Shown piece after piece: positions 25,004-36,348 of a DNA stretch of 64,000 nt. Each line of letters opens with the position of its first letter. Position 1 is the stretch's first letter. The position numbers and the translations under genes were made by a program. Origin of the DNA: Carya illinoinensis (lineage: Eukaryota; Streptophyta; Magnoliopsida; Fagales; Juglandaceae); assembly GCF_018687715.1 (NCBI RefSeq), contig NC_056765.1:19534394-19598393 (forward strand), read 5' to 3'. A model generated the notes under the pieces. That model worked only from the letters and a program-made list of their open reading frames with translations. It did no database searches and had not been told where the DNA came from.

Positions 25004-25582
25004 CCGTCTTCGTCTCAACCCATTCTTATCTACTTAATATTATAATTAAACAGTTTACAATTGGTTTTAGTAGCTGGGCAGCCACATATGGTTGAAATAC
25101 ATATTGTTGGGCAGTAACTATTGCCTATTCTATTTTGTGGCTTTTTGTTATTTTGGGTTGTTGGATTTTACAGATATTGACTTTTGTTCTGTTGGACTAT
25201 TATTTTGGATAGCAACTATTGCCACATGTAGATTTGCTGGGTTGTTATTTTGTTATATGCATGTGATCATGTGATTTTCTCATATATTATTTTGTTATAT
25301 TTTGAAATTATTATATTATAGATATGGTTATTAGAGGTTATTGAACATTAGAAAAATAAAATAAAAAAGTAAATAAAAAATAATAATTAATTAAAGAAAA
25401 ATAAATATTAAAAAATAATAATATTTTATTATTATAAAAAAAGTGATAGCCAATCCAATGTAAATTTTAAGTATTAAATGATTAGCTAAAAGTTACATAT
25501 TCTTCAGATTTTGAAGATTGAGATAGACAATCTAATGCCAATGCACACAAGAAAAGAAAGAGAAATAAATGATATTGAGCTC

Positions 25583-26132
25583 GAGCATCCTCATTAGCTT
25601 GGCCAAATGAGATGTTTGGCCAAATTTTATATAATCTAGTTCAAAAACCCTTCATATTAGATTGTGCAAATCTAAAATAATTTAGACTTTTACTACAGTG
25701 GTTGGCTAAAAATGAAAGACAACTATTCATTCATCAAATATTAAAATATTAATTTCTCATTCCAAACAAATAAATTAAATTAGTTAGAATATAATTAACA
25801 TTTAATATTTAAAATATACTTATTATTAACATTTAATAATAATTTTTTTAATATTGATTTAATTAGAATATAATTACAATAAACATTTAATAATTTTAAT
25901 ATTAATTTAATTAGAATATAATTATTATTAACATTTAATTGGTAGAATTAAAAAATGTGATAAAAAAAATTAAATAAAAAAATTATTAATTTAATAATAT
26001 TTTATTATTATATAGAGGATGAATGGTTAATCCAATATAAGGATTGAATTTATATAAAATAGACAAATATAAAAAAAATATTGGTATTGACCAAATTTAA
26101 AGATAAATTTAGCTAAGCCAATAAAGATACTC
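25583..26132. mobile_element. 550-bp MITE (Harbinger-like)
   Basis: The left end GAGCATCCTCATTAGCTTGG (then CCAAAT) pairs with the right end, whose reverse complement reads GAGTATCTTTATTGGCTTAG (then CTAAAT): about 20 of 26 positions match. The interior is very AT-rich with repeated ATTTAATA/TTAGAATATAATTA words and no ORF. The flanks CTC and CTA could be a mutated 3-bp duplication. Confidence 0.75.
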
Positions 26133-27163
26133 CTAAACAGCGAAATATATTACAATCTCTCAACCTCTCCACTTCTTTTTTTGTAATCTTTGAATCATTT
26201 ACTATTTATCTTTAATTTTATAATAAATCAAAGCTTTTGTTGAAAAGCAACTTTGACGATCATGTGAAACGCTGAAAAAACCCCATAACATGTTTAAAAA
26301 CACTTTATAAATATATTTATCAAACAGTATATAGCTTTCTATAGAATTTTCTAATAAACCCCTACAATTAAAATATCTATTACCCACAAAATCCAGTGTT
26401 CTACCCGTATACTCCAAACAGTATCTTTTCAAGTTGTATACGAAGGGCATGGGCATGGTTCCATGGTGGTGTACAGCATTCTGAGTCTTATAAAATAAAT
26501 GCTTAAACAAAGATATAAATAAATTAATAATATTTACATATATTTAATAAAAAAATAATGGCTTAAGATGAAAAAATGTTACTCATAAAATACCCTAAAC
26601 TACAAAGTTACAAAATCCTAAAAGCAGAAAAATAATACTAAAATCAAGCATTTTAAAGCCGACCCACATTCTTCTATCTCATAGCTTTCCTTTCCCCTTC
26701 TAAAATCCTTTTATGGCACCAGGCGTAGCTAGCTACATAGTTGAAACGATTATTAAACCCATGAATCCTCCCCTACTTCCCCGTCAACTAAAAGTATAAG
26801 ACAGTGAATCGAAGTAAGATTGAGCACATGCATTTATGGAGTTTACTTAAACCGATCAATTACAACACAAGCAATTCTACCCATTTAAAAATAAAAATAA
26901 GAAATTAAAAAAGAAAACACAAGAAAAGAAAAGAAGAAAGATAACCAAAGAAACTGTGGAAAGTTGAACATTGTTTTCCACTATTTACAGGAAGGAAAAA
27001 GGGTTCCATAAGCAAAGGATGAAATTAAGGTGTGCTGTGTGACAGAACATGGTCACGAGTTAAAATATGGAGATGTTCTATAGACAAAGATACCTTCATG
27101 ATTAACTGTAAAATTATTTTTCAATCTTTTGATTTGCAGAATTGAGCTTCAGAAGTGGGAGTT
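26133..27163. other. Intergenic region 3' of the SnRK1 beta gene
   Basis: AT-rich. The ORF at 26202-26510 (-) has no recognised domain. The stretch nearest 27163 should contain the 3' UTR and poly(A) site of the minus-strand gene; AATAAA-like words are too frequent here to choose one. Confidence 0.5.
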
Positions 27164-30100
27164 CTACCTTTTGAGTGGTTTGTAGAGGACAACCGTGACA
27201 TATTTAGACTCGAACCGATGGGTTAGTCCCAAGGCAACCACAGACTGAGAAGCCCAACCTTTCTCCATGAAAACGTGATTGAGCACAACATGCCGAGGTT
27301 TTGAAGAAGAAGCTTCATCTGAGTTCTCCATTCCCAGGACGGTTAGATGCAGTTGGGCTGGAACAGGCACAGGCTCCTTTGAAAAATCCTCCTCTGCTGG
27401 TAAAACCTGACTATAGCTATAGCCTGGTGAAGGTGGAGCCTCAAACTCAGCCACGCTCTCAAGGTTTTCAGGCACATGATCCTGCACAAAACAACAAAAG
27501 CTAACAGAGGAAAGTTAGATGATTGTAATAGCGGTGTATGAAAATAGATCTCAACCCTTATAATTCATTAGATATCAGCAAAGAAAGAAGTCCAAAAAGG
27601 TTAAGTCATCGAAGAAAACTTTTTGAGAGTAATTTGACTAACTTAATTGTGACATTCCTAGTTATTAGAAATTTTAAAATTGGGTGAAGTAATGGTGATC
27701 CAGCTCCTTGATTGGTGTCACGTTAATTAATTGGTTGGAGTAACTACTACTATTCCAATACGACTTAATTTCCCTACTGCATGTATTAGTGTTGTTATGT
27801 CAGTGCGTAGCTTCCATTTCCATTCATGGCATTTACTATTTAGATTATTACAAGTAGCCCATGTACATGCTTGCATAACATTTTCTTGTCAATCTCTGTC
27901 TCTCTTGCTCTTTGTCACAACTACAGGTCTGATTGGCATGCTTCAGAACATACCCACCCTTCTTACATCCCCCACCTGAATGATCTTGACTGTGGGATAA
28001 AGACAACAAACTTGAGGAGAATATAGAGGCTAAATGAAGGAGAAGCAAGACATATACATGAACATCGAGAAGATTACAAACACGGCCGATTTCGTCAGCT
28101 TCAAAAGGAAGATCTGGGATGTATCTCCATTCGCCATCAACAATGAACCTGTAATGGAATATACCTGATGGCAGGACCAAAAGAATTGAGTGGTCTTTAC
28201 CAGATCTCTGAAGAAATTTCCTGCAATGAGATGGAACAACATGTCGCATACTTTGTCCAACATGTCACAAGATAAAGTCTTTTATGATAAAAAAGTGACT
28301 AGTGCTTACTTTGATTTCCAGTTGTCCCAAGATCCCTCAACGGCCACATTGGAACCACCATAGCTCCATGTAATCATGGTAGGGATTCCTCGCTCAGGCG
28401 GATGATCAACAACTCCTTGAGATTCATTCTGCCAGATACTGTTGGAAAAGGGGGGGCCATCATCCCTGGGCAAGGGAGCTAGTGGAACCTGCAAGCATTC
28501 AGAAGACGAGCAACCCATCAGTTTAAAGGTCAACAAGGGTGTTAAGCTCCTTAGGTCACAGTATAAAAATAAAATTCAGAACTTTTTACTAGCATCTCCA
28601 CATATGAACAGTAAAAACTAGTAACTCTTGCATAAAAGCAACAGAACTTACAACATATATATATATGAAATCAACATAACTTACAATATTATCGCAGCTA
28701 GCCCAATAATATAGACTTCACATGTTTACAACGTCACAATAAATAAGAACAAGTGCATACTTGAGGAATTGCACAGTAGCATGCATCCCTGAAATATCAA
28801 TTTGTTACAACATGGGTATTGCTCTTGTATATGTACATTGCTATGCCTATCATTCTCATCAACAAAATTCTAGTTCACTGATAAAAGAAAAATCAATTTG
28901 TTACAGCATGGATATTTTATTTCATTATTTAGAAAATTTTAGGGGATCTTTTGGAGCATAGCTGTTCTGGAGCTAAAAGTTTCAAAATCACATTTCAGAT
29001 TAGATTGATCTGAAATTTCAATTTCAATTTCCAGTCAGAGTGTGCCTTTCTTTTTGTTTTTGGTAAGTGACCAGAGTTTGCCATTAACTAACGTTAAACT
29101 GGAATGAGTGGGTTTTATCAAGAGGGCTTCCACTTTCCCATTAACATTAAATAGCCCAAAAGGCTATATACGCTACAAACCTCTTGCGCCCTTCACATGG
29201 CTCTAGAAAGACCACGTAACATTCCAAGCCTCTGGGTAGGCTGAAAATTCAACATCAGTAAGGGCTGGAGCAAAATGTTCCACTGAATCACCACATTGCA
29301 CCTTGATTGCCTTTTGCACCACACATGCACATGGAAGCACCATATATGTGCATATAAATTCAATTGTTCTACCTCAAAGTCTCAGTCAAAACCTTCTAGG
29401 CAATATCATTTTGGATTATCCCTAGTCCCTATGGTCGCAAGTCAAACAAATCTAAAAGGAAATATTTCTTTACAAGAACACATCCGTAATCAATTTGGAC
29501 ATTCTCAACAACATGATTCAAAACATATGGAAATAATAGAATTTTATGAAGCTTTTTGCATTAGCAATGACGTTGTGTGAAATCAAGGCTTCACTAAACA
29601 AAACCTTGAATTTAATTTAATTTAATTTTCATTGTAAGTTAAATCCTAAAATTTAAAAGCTCCAAGAATTTAAAAGCTAGTAGCTACAACCAATCCTAGA
29701 ATTACTGCAGGAGCAATTTCAATTTCAATACTGGAAGTACATGACCTCTAAGGTCCAAGCTATCCCGTGGTTGAGGCAACAAGGTATGTGGAAACTTCAT
29801 TCCAACGACTTGATAGCTAAAGGCATTCAACACATTTTTTCCAAACAATAAGAAGATTCCAAGTTGTAATTGAAAAATGAACACAAGCCATTATGTATAG
29901 GACAAGTTTTTTTCTAAGACATGTACACAACAAGGAATGTCATTCAGACCCACCTCTAGTAAGACTTTTTTTTTTTTTTGGTAAAATCATTGAAACAATT
30001 AAATAGGAATAGCCCAAGTCCACAGAAATTATACAACAGAGGAAACCTAGTCACGAGTTAGCAGATAGAAAGTGATACAAAAAAGTCATGCAAGCTGGCT

Positions 30101-32985
30101 CCGTTGAAAACACTGGCAGAAGCCCAAAGATATCAAGTATGGAAAAAGAAACTTTTTACTCATCCAGAGAGTGTTCTCTATCTTCAAAGCACCAGCCATT
30201 CCTTTCAAGCCTAATACAACACATGAGATATAAAGGATCAATCTCCATACATCAGCAATTTGGGAATTGCCCCGAAGCCTGTTCCAACAAGCAAACAAGT
30301 CCATCACCCTCCTAGGCATCACCCACACAAGTCCAGTCCAGCTAAAGACCTCAGCCCATAACATCCTTGCCCTGATCCACAAATTCACCACTCTTCTTAC
30401 ACATCTAGCACCAATCCATCACAATGAGTTCACGCTTAGGTTTTTAATAGTCAATATTTTCCTAAGAGATGCAGTCCAACCAAAGAAAGCAATTTTAGGC
30501 ATCACCTTCTCCATATTTTTTATTCCAAAATTTAATATATCCATCAAAATGTTCAAGTCCTTTTACCCGAAGGACCCTACCATGGTGAGCTTCCAAGTCA
30601 AAACCTTTTGGTCCATGCTAGGCTATATAAATTAATGTTTTGAGTATTAAATGGGAAAATTTCCCTTTAACTCTTTCAAAAACGAAGACCATGGCCTACT
30701 AAATGATCATAGAACAATTTAAGCATGCATGTATGCCACAAGAAGTGAATGTCTTGCTATGCCATTGGACCATGTAAATTGATTGGAACAAATTGAGGCA
30801 CAAATGATAACATTCCAAATATGAGAAATTAATCAAGTAAGGAAAAAAACCATCAAACATAGAAGCATTCAATGCGCTTTGGCAAGCTCCCATAGTTTAG
30901 CGGGCAGCGTCTACAAGGCCCTTGAATTTCAGTCACTCCCATATTGCTTTTATAGGTAACAGAAATGTTATTTATAATAATTAAAAATAGGCATAGCCCA
31001 AGTAAACATGACGCATACAAGAGAAGACACCTACTCAAGAACTATAAAATAGATACAAGAAAATCATGAAAGTTGAGCCCGTTAAAGTCTACAGCAATTA
31101 CTATAACAATAGTGTATCGAAGAAGATGCATATAAGTTGATCCAGTGAGCATTCCCTGTCTTTAAAGTTCCAATTGTTCCTTTCCCTCCAAATGCACCAC
31201 GGTAGACATATGGGGACTGTCTTTCATCATGTTTCAATTTGTGGGATGTTGTATAGACCTCTCCAGCTGGCTTCCTTTCGCTCCAAATGCACCGCAATAG
31301 ACATATGGGGACCGTCTTCCATATAGATACAATTCCAACTAGCAGGGAGATCGACCACCTTCCCAAGCATAACCCATGTTGTGAGACCCCCATATGATAA
31401 GGATAAAAGGTAGGTGATGTATGGGATCCCACATTGCTTGAGAATAAGAATTTCTTTCTCTTTATAATATTTCAATGGAGCTCTAATTGTATAATTGACT
31501 AGTCCTATTAGAGTATAGGCCATGTGGTTTGAGCCTTCCATTAGGGCGTTACACATGCTAGTCCCATTCTACTGAAGATATCATCCTATAGGGCTCTAGC
31601 CACCTCACAGCCAAGAAGCAAATGATCTAATATCTCTACATTTCTACACATGCACCACTAATCAATTACCATGCTCTATTGTTTACTTAGGTTGTCCATA
31701 GTCAGAATATTCCCTAAGGAAGCTCACCAAACAAACAAAGCATCCTTAAGAGGTGCCTTACTGCTCCAAATACTCCTACAAAGAAAAGGATCATGGTGTT
31801 GATCCATAAAATGAGCAAATAGAGAAGTTCCCTTTCTTAGAAGGGATCCAAAACATCTTACCACTTCCCCCATCCCAAATTCACCGACATATTGCTAATT
31901 GGCGATAATAGTGATTCTGGCTTTATGCAGGCAAGTTGCAACCTACTGTCCAAACTAAGGATGGGTTTTTGGGGGTTTGCTCACCCTTTATAGGATCGGT
32001 CTTTGTCCTAGCCATTGTAGCCATGTGTCACCTAAGACAGAAGGAGCATGATGACTCTACCTCATCCTCACCTTCCTCTGGGTTATCGTTGGCAATCCGC
32101 CTAGGATTCCAAACTCAACGATGGCAGCTAAATATGAGAGTAATACTTAACCCATCACCTTATGACATGCTTGTCATAGAGCATACCTTGATAATTGGGT
32201 CGTTATGCCTATACTGTGAGGTTCTCAACCACTTGATAGTTCAATTTTCTAGTTAGTGCTTGATCCTAAGATGTGGATACTCTATGGCACTTACCATGGA
32301 ATCCTTCTCATGTTTGAACTAAGATTTGAAGTCAAAATTTGTCCTCATGAGGAAAGATGGGGTGATTCAACTGAGATTAGATGAAGATCAACTTTCCATT
32401 CACTCCTAAAATCCTGATGATTTATCAAAGAATCATACAAATGGTTGATGTTAAAGTGAACTATTTATAGATACTATGACATTTCAATATGAGAATAGTA
32501 GGGTCTTTAAGAATTGCAATTCCAATTATCCTAGATACCTTGCATACAAAAAGCTAGTTTACCCTATTAATGCCTTTTAGCTATTGTACATGAGAAATGA
32601 ACAGGTCAAGACATTCAACAAGGAATCTTAGTAATTGAAAATATTATTATACTTAATCATTAACAAGTAAAAATGGAGAGCAGGTAATAATAGTTCAGAC
32701 TGATGCACAAGGAATTTTAATAAATTTGAAAGTTGTATTGAATAGTTGACCAAGCTACTTGTATTGGTAAAGAACAATGATATGCATACAATCAACACAC
32801 AATTTTACACAACTCCCTATTAAAATATCATTACTTTTAAAATTCAAACACATCAAAATTAAATTAAATTCAAATAACTTCAAAATAAATTAGTATTTTA
32901 ATAGGGAGTAGTGTAAAAGTTATATATTAGTTGTGTGCATAGTATTTACCAATGGTAAATTCCAAAGATATATGATGCAAATGAA

Positions 32986-33027
<42 letters not shown>

Positions 33028-35024
33028 GTGAACTGGGTCAATACAAAGTTAGACCTATTTTTCCAACTCGGTGGTCGGATCTATGAGTAGGAAAATAGCC
33101 CCATAACTTTGGGAGAAGGGGTCATTTTGGGGTAAGCAGATCATTTGTGATGAAGAGAATGAGCTTCAAGGACCCCCATTCAGTTATCAATTAGATATGG
33201 GAGATTTAAAAAAAAAAATACACGAATTTTATTGATAGTAACAATAGGCATAGCCCAAGAAGGCAAGTACACAGGAAAAACACCTATTTGAAGTTAGAAA
33301 CCAATACAAGGAAATCATGGAGACTTTGTCCATTGAAATCTTTGCCCAAAGGAACAATGTTTTGTAGAAGAATGTTTCGAGTTAATCCAATTAACACTCA
33401 CAACAATATTTGAAGTTTCTATCGTTCTTTTCCTTCCATATACACCACAATAGAAAAATGGGGATGATCTTCTACACAGCTGCAATTGACTGTTTCCACT
33501 TAATCCTCTCAGAGTAGCAAGGAGATCTACTAACTTTCGAGGGATAATACATGCTAAACCAACTCTCCATATTAAAAATGAATCATGTGGAGTACTACTC
33601 GATCACTTCTACAAGCTAACATGTGCATGGTTGTGTTTGGCTTGTGCCGTATATTATAATATTAATTATAATAAAACAATAATAAGTTATAAATCATAAC
33701 AGGTCAAAAATTAGTTTTTTATTACTTTATTTCATATCAATTGAATTACTTTGTTTAAAGCCTCCAGTAACATAGTTGAGGCAGTGACGTGTTCTCTTCA
33801 AAGTATGTATTCCTTCCAATAACACAAGCACATAATGCACAATCCTCACTCAGAGTTGACAAAAGAATTCTTTTCAATAGTTTCCTACTGAAAGAAGTTA
33901 AAAAATAATTCCAGATTAGTTTTTGTAAGAGAAAAAAAATCACATTCATTTGGCACTCAAAGAGCAGGAGAGAGAGAATCATGATAATCTCCTAAATAAA
34001 AAACCTCTAAAGACCACATGAGAGAGTCAATTTGACTACTTCCTAAAAACAAAACTAAAGAACCCAAAAAATGAGATCCTGCCATGTGGTCTATTGAAAC
34101 ATTTTGAAAAAAAAATGGCAAACCAAACATGGGATAAAGGTTCCAGCATAGCACATTCTATACGGACATTCCAAATGGGCAAATAGAGAAATAGAGTGCT
34201 TGCCTGCAATATGCTGTAGACATGTGAGGCACTGACAAGTATGACGGGTTAATGTTGCCGAATTAATTACGTTAATTTGTTGAATTCTAGCTAATGAAGA
34301 CTTCAAATAGATGCAAAAACTTCAATTGAATCACAATTGGGATGCACTTCTGTACACAAAATGGATGAAAAACTATATAAACAAACATCACACGATGACA
34401 TCGACCAGATATATTTTTTGATAGGTATCGACCAGATATATTATAGTGTGAAACTCCTGGATTCCGCCTTCGTTCCTTTATATACCCCAGTTTTAGCTGT
34501 ACAAATTATTTTCATATAAATGTTCAACCCGATCTCAGGTTGTAAGAAAGTCGGGAGCTGTTCCTGGACACCCGGTGCCAATCAAACAAAAGAAAAAAAG
34601 TAAATAACGTATCCTTCCACAAGTGATGAATATAAACCAAGAACAACATGCTGATATAGCAATCGATAAATTCAAATAACAGTACGTCTTAAGCTCTATT
34701 GTCTAGTTAGTAACGACATTTGGATAGAAAAAAAGTCGCAAGAACAAAAGGCATTATAAATACCTTTTTTATTCAAACGAGAGAAGATAACACAAAAGGC
34801 AGTACCTGAGGAGCGAACAAGACGGGGGATCGAGAGCGTCGAGGGCTCTGAGGAGGGGTATTGTTCCCCATTGAATCGGAGGAAGGCACGCGCCCCGCAG
34901 GATGGGAATTGGGCGCGTGGTTGTAACCAAACCCAGATTCCCCATTCGATCTCCTTCCTGATAACGGATCTTCATCATCCCTCCCAATCCCACTGCCTCC
35001 TTCTGTACCGTTAGCATTTCCCAT
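27164..35024 (-). CDS. KINB1: SnRK1 (SNF1-related) kinase regulatory subunit beta-1
   Basis: Four exons with GT-AG sites join in frame: 35024-34806, 28488-28310, 28220-28058 and 27481-27164 (stop included), giving 292 residues against about 283 in Arabidopsis AKINbeta1. The start MGNANG gives an N-myristoylation Gly2. A low-complexity Ser/Pro/Arg N-terminus ends in SPVLFAPQV, a family signature. The CBM48/AMPK-type glycogen-binding domain spans about residues 108-187 (GIPTMITW, EGSWDNW, LPSGIFHYRFIVDG). The C-terminal ASC domain, about 215-292, ends VVLYKPLKR. The beta subunit bridges the catalytic and gamma subunits of the energy-sensing kinase and anchors it to membranes. Intron 1 is 6.3 kb because of LINE and other insertions. 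No stop or frameshift is seen. Confidence 0.96.
28621..29965. other. Intron 1 of the SnRK1 beta gene, part without identified element
   Basis: No domain-bearing ORF and no clear repeat. ORFs at 28761-28961 and 29296-29580 (+) look spurious. Confidence 0.45.
29966..30640 (-). mobile_element. 5'-truncated LINE remnant (3' end) in SnRK1 beta intron 1
   Basis: A T-run at 29966-29979 is the poly(A) tail on the minus strand. The tail region has the AATAGGAATAGCCCAAG word shared with two neighbours. Further up, the minus strand encodes a decayed zf-RVT/C-terminal LINE segment (WVMPRRVMDLFACWNRLRG..., about 30290-30220), recognisable from plant L1 elements. It lies in the same direction as the host gene and has many stops. 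Confidence 0.75.
30950..31600 (-). mobile_element. Second 5'-truncated LINE remnant
   Basis: It starts with the shared tail word ATAGGCATAGCCCAAG at 30988 and continues with AGAAAATCATGAAAGTTGAG (compare 30081 and 33310). Minus-strand fragments WVMLGKVVDLPASWN and LERK/ERN-type words match the same LINE C-terminal domain. It is interrupted by the mini-LTR at 31380-31553. The upper limit is uncertain; related sequence may extend to about 31900. Confidence 0.65.
31380..31553. mobile_element. 174-bp mini-LTR (TRIM/SMART-like solo LTR)
   Basis: Begins TGTGAGACCCCCATATGA and ends AGGGCGTTACA, with TG...CA ends and a short inverted TGT(G/A)A. The flanks CATGT (31375-31379) and CATGC (31554-31558) look like a 5-bp target duplication with one change. 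It contains GGGATCCCACATTGCTTGAG. It splits a LINE-derived reading frame, which supports insertion. Confidence 0.65.
31601..33217. other. Intron 1, mixed degraded sequence with a poly(A) run
   Basis: An A-run of about 33 bases lies at 32990-33023. An ORF at 31936-32256 (+) has no recognisable domain. Two arms around 32810-32950 (CACAACTCCCTATTAAAATA and its near-complement TTTTAATAGGGAGTAGTG) form an imperfect inverted repeat. Confidence 0.5.
33218..33560 (-). mobile_element. Third 5'-truncated LINE remnant
   Basis: After a short A-run it shows ATTTTATTGATAGTAACAAT and ATAGGCATAGCCCAAG, the same tail as the other two, then AACACCTATTTGAAG and AAGGAAATCATGGAGA. The minus-strand translation has weak LINE C-terminal similarity. 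It lies in the same orientation as the other two copies. Confidence 0.6.
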
Positions 35025-35808
35025 TTTTGGGAGAAAATAAAACAAGAAGAAAACAGGGACAGATCGAAATCCGGTTAATATGATATATATATAGATATAC
35101 ACACTACAGATATATAAACATAGGCGAAGGCAGAAGCAGAAAAGGTGCAGAGAGACGAGGTAACGAGAAGGAAACGCAGGTGTGGGGTGGAGAGGGGAAG
35201 GAGGTTGTTGCGGCGAGGTGGCGGGTCGAATGAAGTTGCAGCCAGGAACTGATTTTAGAATGGAATTATGAAAATAACGTTGGAGTTGTATTTATTTACA
35301 GAGATTAACACTGGGTAGGGACGGCACCCACGTAGGGTAGGTCGAGAAATCCACGAATGAGTGGATAAACCTGAAATAATTGACACCCAAGTAAATCGAT
35401 TAAAAAGTTCTCCACTTTTTTTTTTTGGCCGCGCGCTGTTGTTCAAGATTCACGCGCTTAGATAATCATGCACGACTTTGGAGCACCGGCAAGGATAAGG
35501 CTGGATGACATAAGTTGATTACAATATCATTCGTTCGGATGTCAAAGTATTTTAGATTATTTGTAAATACAAGTAAATTGTTTATCAATAATAATAAAAT
35601 ATTTTTAAATAGACTCTTTTAAATTTTTATAATTTACTTTTTATAATTAATTATTCACCCTTTCACGTTAACTATTATCTAACGTCAAGAGTTTAATAAT
35701 TTGATGACATATAACGATTCTCTAAATAAAAAATATAGATTCAAAACTTTTCACCCCTTTATAAAAAAATCAAAAACTATTAACTAATAGTACTCTACGT
35801 GGCAAGTA
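35025..35808. other. Promoter and 5' UTR side of the SnRK1 beta gene
   Basis: 35025-35260 on the minus strand should be leader; it is GC-richer (GCGGCGAGGTGGCGGG near 35210). No unambiguous TATA box can be chosen from the several TATATA words near 35080-35115. Confidence 0.4.
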
Positions 35809-36150
35809 AGGCTGCGTTTAGATGTTTAGTTGAGCTGAACCGAGTTCTATATGAATAGTAGTAAGTTGAGTAGGAGGATTGAGTTATATGGGATCTATCT
35901 AAAATGAGTTTAAATATATTTAGATATTAAGATGAATTTAGTACTATTTATGAAAATTTAAAAAAGGTTATGGGTCTCACGTATAAAATATGTTGAGTTG
36001 AAAAAAGTTGTGGATCTTACGTGTTGTAAAAAACTTTTGAGCTGAGATGAATTTAGTAATTTGAGAGTTAGGCATTTGGATATTAGATTTAGTTTAAAAT
36101 TAGACTGAACTGAGTTGATTTTAGCTAAATCTTGCAACCAAACAGTGCCT
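35809..36150. mobile_element. MITE-like element, same family as 17769-18072
   Basis: Starts AGGCTGCGTTTAGATG; the right end in reverse complement reads AGGCACTGTTTGGTTG. The interior shares TATGGGTCTCACGTATAAAA, TTTGAGCTGAGATGA and TTAAAATTAGACTGAACTGA with the intronic copy at 17769. No coding capacity and no clear target duplication. Confidence 0.72.
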
Positions 36151-36348
36151 AAAACATACGAGTCAATAGTCATCTTCCTCTTTTTTATGCTATCTCTCTA
36201 TTTCTTCTTTCTATACCCATTAGGCCATTTCTTTTGCCCCGATAATTTCATCTCTCTTCTTATAGAGCCGCGGTAGTGGCTTGCTCATCTTCCATAAGTA
36301 TGTAAAGATTGCATAATTTGTAAAAGATTCAAAAGTGTTAGGCATTAG

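Larger units (their letters stand above)
21983..25545 (+). mobile_element. PIF/Harbinger-type element remnant
   Basis: Bounded on the left by AAGAGCATTCATATCGATTT and on the right by a sequence whose reverse complement reads GCATTGGCATTAGATTGTCT, a style of terminus common in plant Harbinger elements; the match between the ends is only moderate. A pyrimidine-rich leader (22190-22400) with an AAAACCCTAGC word at 22453 resembles a 5' UTR and precedes the ORF1-like gene at 23978-25003. No DDE transposase is present, so the element is incomplete. The 3-bp target duplication is unclear. Confidence 0.55.

Noticed and set aside
29296..29580. 94-codon plus-strand ORF in SnRK1 beta intron 1
   Set aside because: No domain or repeat support; lies inside an intron of an intact gene on the other strand.
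31380..31553. Cassandra-type TRIM carrying a 5S rRNA-like promoter
   Set aside because: No 5S rRNA internal control region can be recognised in it.
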